A stretch of DNA of 64,000 nt, from NCBI RefSeq assembly GCF_001540865.1, contig NC_033625.1:7308806-7372805 (forward strand). Reading direction: 5' to 3'. This DNA comes from Ananas comosus. Taxonomy: Eukaryota > Streptophyta > Magnoliopsida > Poales > Bromeliaceae. Positions 59,357 through 64,000 of the stretch are shown here, piece after piece. The notes under the pieces were generated by a model that had not been told where the DNA came from, did no database searches, and saw only the letters and a list, made by a program, of their open reading frames with translations. Position numbers and translations under genes: made by a program. Positions within the stretch are counted from its first letter, which is position 1. Every line of letters starts with the position of its first letter.

Positions 59357-59560
59357 CCATCTTGTTCCGCCTCCTTAGTCTTTCTTTTATCACCCATGTA
59401 ATTTGAATTTCCAAATTCGAAAAATGAATAAAATTCCGGAACATGAATAGGTCCCTCTTGATAAGTGCGATATTGTGGTAGCGGTAACTTCATCATCTGA
59501 CAGTATTCTTGAAGTAGATTTTGTAGGACACCTTCACTATCACCTTATTCTCCATATTTC
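59338..59560 (-). pseudogene. double-stranded-RNA-binding domain stretch inside Copia 3
   Basis: The minus strand reads LQNLLQEYCQMMKLPLPQYR, then TYQEGPIHVPEFYSFFEF, and GDKRKTKEAEQD. This matches the dsRBD pattern of an N-terminal helix (NxLQEyxQ..lPxY), EGPxHxPxF in strand 1, and the basic KKxKKxAEQ before helix 2. Plants use such domains in DRB and DCL proteins. Stop codons bound it closely and the frame shifts before the coiled-coil ORF, so it is not an intact gene. It lies between truncated RNase H and the LTR. Confidence 0.6.
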
Positions 59561-59749
59561 TTTTCCTTCTCTTTTTTAAATATCAACTTGTTAATGCAAA
59601 ATCAATTCTCCATTCAATGTAAATATATATAGGTATAAAAAGACTCTCGTAGCCAAGAGAGACACTCTTTCAAATTTAAAGTGTCCTTTTTTAACCAAGA
59701 GAAACATGAAACTGTGAAGGATATGTTAATTCAAAGTGCACCTGTCAAC

Positions 59750-60541
59750 TGTTAGGATTTGGTTAGATTTGTAGTTAAATCCTATTTGGATAAGAATTAA
59801 TATTTAAATCTGTTTGAGATAAATTAAGATTTAAATAATTAGAGGATAAACCTAACTAGATTAGGATTAATATTTAAATCTATTAGAGATTAATTAAGAT
59901 AGATTTAGATATTAATTGGAGTAGAAATCCTAAATATATTAGGATTGGGGTACGTTTTAGTGGAGCCTTATAAATAGCTCTTTGTGGGTTTGCTTTTGAT
60001 GGGGAGTACAGGAGAGAGAGAAAAGGCCTCTTGGGTGCCGTACCAGAGAGAAAAAGAGAGAGTTATTTAGTGCACCTAGTGCATGGGTGCGTGCGGATGA
60101 TTGTCTTCTTTATGGGATTATAGAAGACGAGAGAAAGGTAGGAGAGATTCAGAAAGAGAGCTCGGATTGTAGCTACTCTGTGCAGAAGAGGAGTCAGCTT
60201 TTGCTGAGGAGACGGATTTATGGTTAAAACCCGATTTGACGCTTCCGTTGCGGAATTCCAACAATCGATATCGGATACACAGCAGTCGGTATCGGAGCGG
60301 GTTGCGGATTCACGAGATCCGGTACCGAGGCGAGTACCGGATTCCCAACATCAACTACTCTTATATGCAACGGTCAACATTTTTAATGTATGCACCGATC
60401 AACATTTTCAACGCATGCACCGATCGACATCATTATACACGCACCGGTCAACATCTTTGTATCCATTGGTCAATACCACCAAGAATGCATTGCTGAACAC
60501 CACCCATTAAAAACTTTCACTTGCACTTATAACTTACACCA
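59750..60541 (+). mobile_element. LTR inserted in Copia 3, probably solo
   Basis: It starts TGTTAGGATTTGG, has a TATA-type 'ttataaatagctct' promoter, and a second candidate end ccaaca at 60263. From 60264 to 60541 there is a minisatellite-like run of 'gcaccgatcaacat' variants. If the element ends at 60541 (..CCA), gtcaac flanks both sides; but that motif also belongs to the minisatellite, so the right edge is uncertain. A fragment of the same family is at 47627. Confidence 0.5.
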
Positions 60542-60558
60542 GTCAACTTGTTGATTTA

Positions 60559-61600
60559 TTATCGATAAATATAGGGGTAGGAGAATTTTGAGTATAACCT
60601 AATTCTTGTAATTAAGTTTTTTAACCATATAGCTTCACAAACACCAAATGCCGTAGCAACATATTCTGCTTCACATGTTGATAAGGCTACAATTTGTTGT
60701 TTCTTTGAACTCAATGTGAAACCTGTAGAATCCATAAAAAAAACGTATCTCGTAGTCTTTTCTTTCGTCTTGATCTCCGGCCCAATCACAATCTGTATAT
60801 CCAATTAATTTCAACTCTTTTGAATTTGTATAGTATAACCCATAACCAATGTTACCATTTATATATCTCAAAATCCGTTTTGCAACTTGCCAGTGCGATT
60901 CCATCGGATCTTCAATATACCAGCTGATTAATTCGACTCCATACATGATATCTGGTCTACTCACTGTTAAATAGCAAAGACTTCCAACTAGGCTTTTGAA
61001 TAGAATAGAATAAATTTTCTTTCCTAAACCATTTTTTGCTTAGTTTTGTTCTATGAGCAAACGGTGTGTTAATTTCTTTACTATTTTCCATTTTAAATTT
61101 CTTCAAAATATTTTTAGCATCTCTTTTGGGTGATAAAAATTTTATTTTTATCTTATTTAACTTCAATACCGAAAAAATATGACATGAGTCCCGAATCTGC
61201 CGTTTCAATCTCTTTTATCATGATACTCTTAAAATCATTTATTATATCCTTATTACATCTAGCGCTTAATATGTCGTCCACATACATGCATATGATCACA
61301 AAAATTTTCTTTTTTATTTTTATTTTTCTTGATGTATGTCGCATACTCATATGGGCATTTATAAAATCCAACCTTTTGAAGATAATTATCAAGACGAGTA
61401 TTCTATACTCGTGGAGTCGGTTCTAAACCATACAACACTTTATTCAAACAACAAACTTTATCTTCCGCACCTTTTATTTTGTAACCAGAAGGTTGCTCAA
61501 TATAAACTTCTTCCTCAAGAAAACCACTTAGAAACGTCGATTTTACATCCATTTGATGTACTTGCTAACCATGAAAAGCAGTTATTACAAGTATTAGTTG
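60559..61600 (-). pseudogene. Copia 3 RT and truncated RNase H
   Basis: RT active site CMYVDDILSARC, then SYFFGIEVK, SRPDIMYGVELISWY and the RNase H part GYTDCDWAGDQDERK, VALSTCEAEYVATAFGVCEA. Frames are broken several times and RNase H ends early in unrelated sequence at about 60600. Confidence 0.8.
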
Positions 61601-61799
61601 TACTGGCTACAAGTGCAAATACTTCTTCGTAATCTACTTCTTTTTATTGTTTGTATTCCTTTGCGACTAGTTGCACCTTATATTGTATTATTTGTCCATC
61701 AGCAGTGTGCTTGATCTTATATATCCATATTACTCCAATAGCTTTATATCCAATAGGAAGTGAAGTCAGTTTCCACGTTTTATTTTTCTCTATTGCTTT

Positions 61800-62355
61800 G
61801 ATTTCTTCATTCATTGCAGCGCCCCAAACATTCTTTTGCAGGGCCTCTTCAACAGATAATATTCTTCGTTAAGATGTAAACAAAGTGAATTCTCACTATC
61901 AATTACATCTGTCCAATCGTATATATCTTCAAGTCTTCTTAATCTAACTGGACTTGAAGAACTTTAAGGAGTAGATGATGGAGTTGGGTTTGCTAACGTT
62001 GGAGTCATTGGTGAGTGTCATATTATCTTAGGCACATTGTCGGTTTCTTCAATTTCTTGATCTATTAATGCTTTTTCTTTTTCTTCTGTACTCCAATTTC
62101 ATGTGACATTTCGTCGAATATGACATCTCTACTTATAATTACTTTATTGGTAATTAATTATTGAGTTTGTAAGCTTTAGAATGCTCACTATAACTAGTAA
62201 AGATACATTTTTCTCCTCGATCATCAACTTTTTTCTTCTCCTTGGGAATTTGTGCATAAGCAATGCATCCGAATATCTTGAGATTTTTAACTCCAAGTTT
62301 ATATCCACTCCACCCATCTTCCGGTGTCATATTCTTTAGATTCTTAGTTGGACTC
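61800..62355 (-). pseudogene. Copia 3 integrase C-terminal fragment
   Basis: It reads NLKNMTPEDGWSGYKLGVKN, LKIFGCIAYAQIPKEKKK, DDRGEKCIFTSYSEHSKAYK on the minus strand before the insertion point at 62355. Confidence 0.75.
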
Positions 62356-64000
62356 TGTTGAGTTAATAAGGCGCGGCCAGGTGGTACACCGGTACTCCAC
62401 CCAACTGTTCCTTAAGAGTAGAAATTTTTATGTACACCAGGAGCATCAGAAGAAGCACCGCATATAACTGAGGAAAATTATAGTAACCGCAAGCGGTTAC
62501 AAGCGGTTCCGATCGGCTAGAAGTGGCCCCAAGAAATAGGGAGAGTGGCCGATCATGGGTGAAAAATAACTAATCAACATGGGCGCGTTATAAATAGGCA
62601 AATAACACCCTGAAAAGAGGTCTTTGCATTTTCTAGTAGTAGTCTAGCCAAGTCAGGTACGCATCTGAGACACTCGGCCAAGTCCGGAGGCTTTTCCCTG
62701 TTGAAGCCGATAGATATCAAGACTGGAGATGAATGGATCGGGCCTTCAAGGGGAGGCCATCGCTAGAATATGGGAAATCAGCATGGATCTGTTCGTCTGT
62801 GAAAGAAGGACCTAAAATGAATCGAGAAGAGTCCGATTTGACGAACTGTCTAAGTATGTTATAATCCAAGAACGAAGAAGAAGGAAGAGGCGAAAGCAGC
62901 GCCATTACTAAAACTAAGGAAAAGTGAAGAAAAACTCTAAGGATGGAAAGAAGAGGGTTAAAATTCAAATAGAAGAGAGAGAAGCGAAGAAGACGATAGA
63001 GAGAAGAAAAAGGCAAAAAAAATGCAGCTTGAGGAAGAAGCTTAGCGAAGAAAAAGGAAGCCGTCGCGTTGAATCGTCGCGTCGAAGCGAGTTCCGAGGC
63101 CGGCTATAATGATGAAGAGACGGCGGCAATTAAGATGAACTAATTAATGCCGCATATAAGACAAAAAGGGTGGCGAGATCGTGGCCGTAGAAAAGGAATG
63201 AATGGCTGAGACGAAACCGTACAAAGAATTTTAAATTGATTGCATCGTAAGTCGCGCCTCTAATCACGCCAGCTACCGAAGCGTCCGTTCGGAAGCTGCC
63301 AAGAGGGCAATTGTTGGGCCAATAAGGGGCGGCCAGGTGGTACACCGGTACACCCAACTGTTCCTTAAGAGTAGGAATTTTTATGTACACCAGGAGCATC
63401 AGAAGAAGTACCACATATAACTGAGGAAAGTTACAGTAACCACAAGCGGTTACAAGCGGTTCCGATTGACTGAAAATAGCCCCGAGAAATAGAGAGAGTG
63501 GCCGATCATGGGTGAAAATTAACTAATCAACATGGGCGCGTTATAAATAGGCAAATAACGCCCTTAAAGGAGGTCTTTTCCCCGAGAACAGAAAACCACC
63601 TTTATTTCCTCTGCAATTTTTTTGCATTTTTTAGGAGTAGTCTACTTGTAACCCTTTACTTTCCCGCACTTTTTTTTTTTTCCTTAGGAGTAAAATTAAG
63701 CTAGATCAACCGAGTCTGTATACCCCAGGCACACTCGACCTTTGTACTATTTTCATAAGTTAACTTCAATATATAAGGGCATTCGGCTCATCGGCCGACC
63801 CAAATCTCAGTGTTTTCCGTACATTCGGCTCATCTAGCCGAACCGATTCCACAGTAAAAACTTTCGAACTCGGCTGATCCGATCCCTCATCAGCCGAATT
63901 GCTTGATCCAGTCGAAGAGCGCAAACTTCGGGGGTCACTAATCGTAGCCGTTCCTCATCCCTATACTCTTCCCGAGAGAGATCTTTAACCGGGTCAAGGA
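62356..64000 (+). mobile_element. LTR element with two LTR copies, running off the window
   Basis: Two direct repeats begin TGTTGAGTTAATAAGG (62356) and TGTTGGGCCAATAAGG (63312). They share 'tgttccttaagagta', 'acaagcggttccgat', 'agtggccgatcatgggtg' and a TATAAATA promoter. The first copy loses similarity after about 62640. The 670 bp between them code for nothing recognised. The second copy or what follows extends past 64000, so TSD and true length cannot be judged. Confidence 0.65.

Larger units (their letters stand above)
58769..62355 (-). mobile_element. Copia retrotransposon 3, 3' part, with nested insertions
   Basis: The 3' LTR (58769-59066, TG..CA, minus orientation TGTTAGATTATAAGC) is preceded by a polypurine tract AAGGGGGAA. 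Moving right come a coiled-coil ORF and a dsRBD stretch, then a plus-oriented LTR insertion, then RNase H (truncated), RT and integrase remnants. The integrase is cut at 62355 by another LTR element. 5' LTR and gag are not in the window. It lies in the intron upstream of the kinase exons. RNase H lost its last about 60 residues, so the join between pol and the dsRBD zone involves a deletion. Confidence 0.7.

Noticed and set aside
62717..63414. Two minus-strand ORFs (99 and 94 codons) in the right-hand LTR element
   Set aside because: No gag or pol motif was recognised, and one runs into the second LTR copy.
1..64000. Plastid or mitochondrial DNA insertions and rRNA/tRNA genes
   Set aside because: No organellar gene, rRNA or intact tRNA sequence was recognised by eye; a database search would be needed to exclude short ones.

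Overview
This is plant nuclear DNA. Genes have several GT-AG introns, and the 5' exons are GC-rich against an AT-rich background, as in commelinid monocots. Most of the remainder is LTR retrotransposons, MITEs, Helitrons and SINEs. Nothing in the sequence fixes the species; a monocot with a compact genome such as pineapple is only my guess.

Intact genes, with exons reconstructed by splice sites and reading phase: (1) an MRS2/CorA-type Mg2+ transporter, minus strand, six exons, 772-6276; (2) a plastid beta-hydroxyacyl-ACP dehydratase (FabZ type), plus strand, four exons, 9525-14172; (3) a secreted 16-cysteine thaumatin-like (PR-5) protein, minus, two exons, 22353-23658; (4) a small basic RGG-containing protein of unknown function, minus, two exons, 46791-47356; (5) the kinase half of a receptor-like kinase, minus, six exons, 55655-58674. 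The 5' exons of gene 5 are not seen; a nest of retroelements begins about 95 bp upstream of the first visible exon.

Broken genes: a LEA-2/NDR1-HIN1-like membrane protein gene is recognisable as three decayed exons spread over 27288-37715. Its introns have been filled by a five-element MITE cluster, a fragment of a PP2A B56 regulatory subunit, and a 2.2-kb solo LTR inside that fragment. A Copia element sits in its 5' leader.

Repeats: Copia 1 (37724-42987, TSD ctcct), Copia 2 (49762-55051, TSD ttaac, LTR termini TA..TA, carrying a nested hAT at 50422-51050) and Copia 3 (58769 to at least 62355, itself hit by another LTR element that runs off the window). A TRIM lies in the FabZ intron, a 2.36-kb Helitron at 43296-45659, a GGGCC-rich MULE-like element at 25171-25859, three SINE copies related to the grass Au family, and several foldback MITEs.

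Layout: 1-6400 Mg2+ transporter; 7.2-9.4 kb AT-rich spacer; 9.5-14.2 kb FabZ; 14.2-22.3 kb repeats; 22.3-23.7 kb thaumatin-like gene; 24-27.2 kb foldback, MULE and SINE copies; 27.3-43 kb decayed LEA-2 locus with its insertions; 43-46 kb Helitrons; 46.8-47.4 kb unknown gene; 49.8-55 kb Copia 2; 55.6-58.7 kb kinase; 58.8-64 kb nested retroelements. The genes are unrelated in pathway and show no sign of co-regulation. The least expected item is a double-stranded-RNA-binding-domain coding stretch plus a coiled-coil ORF lying between the pol remnant and the 3' LTR of Copia 3.
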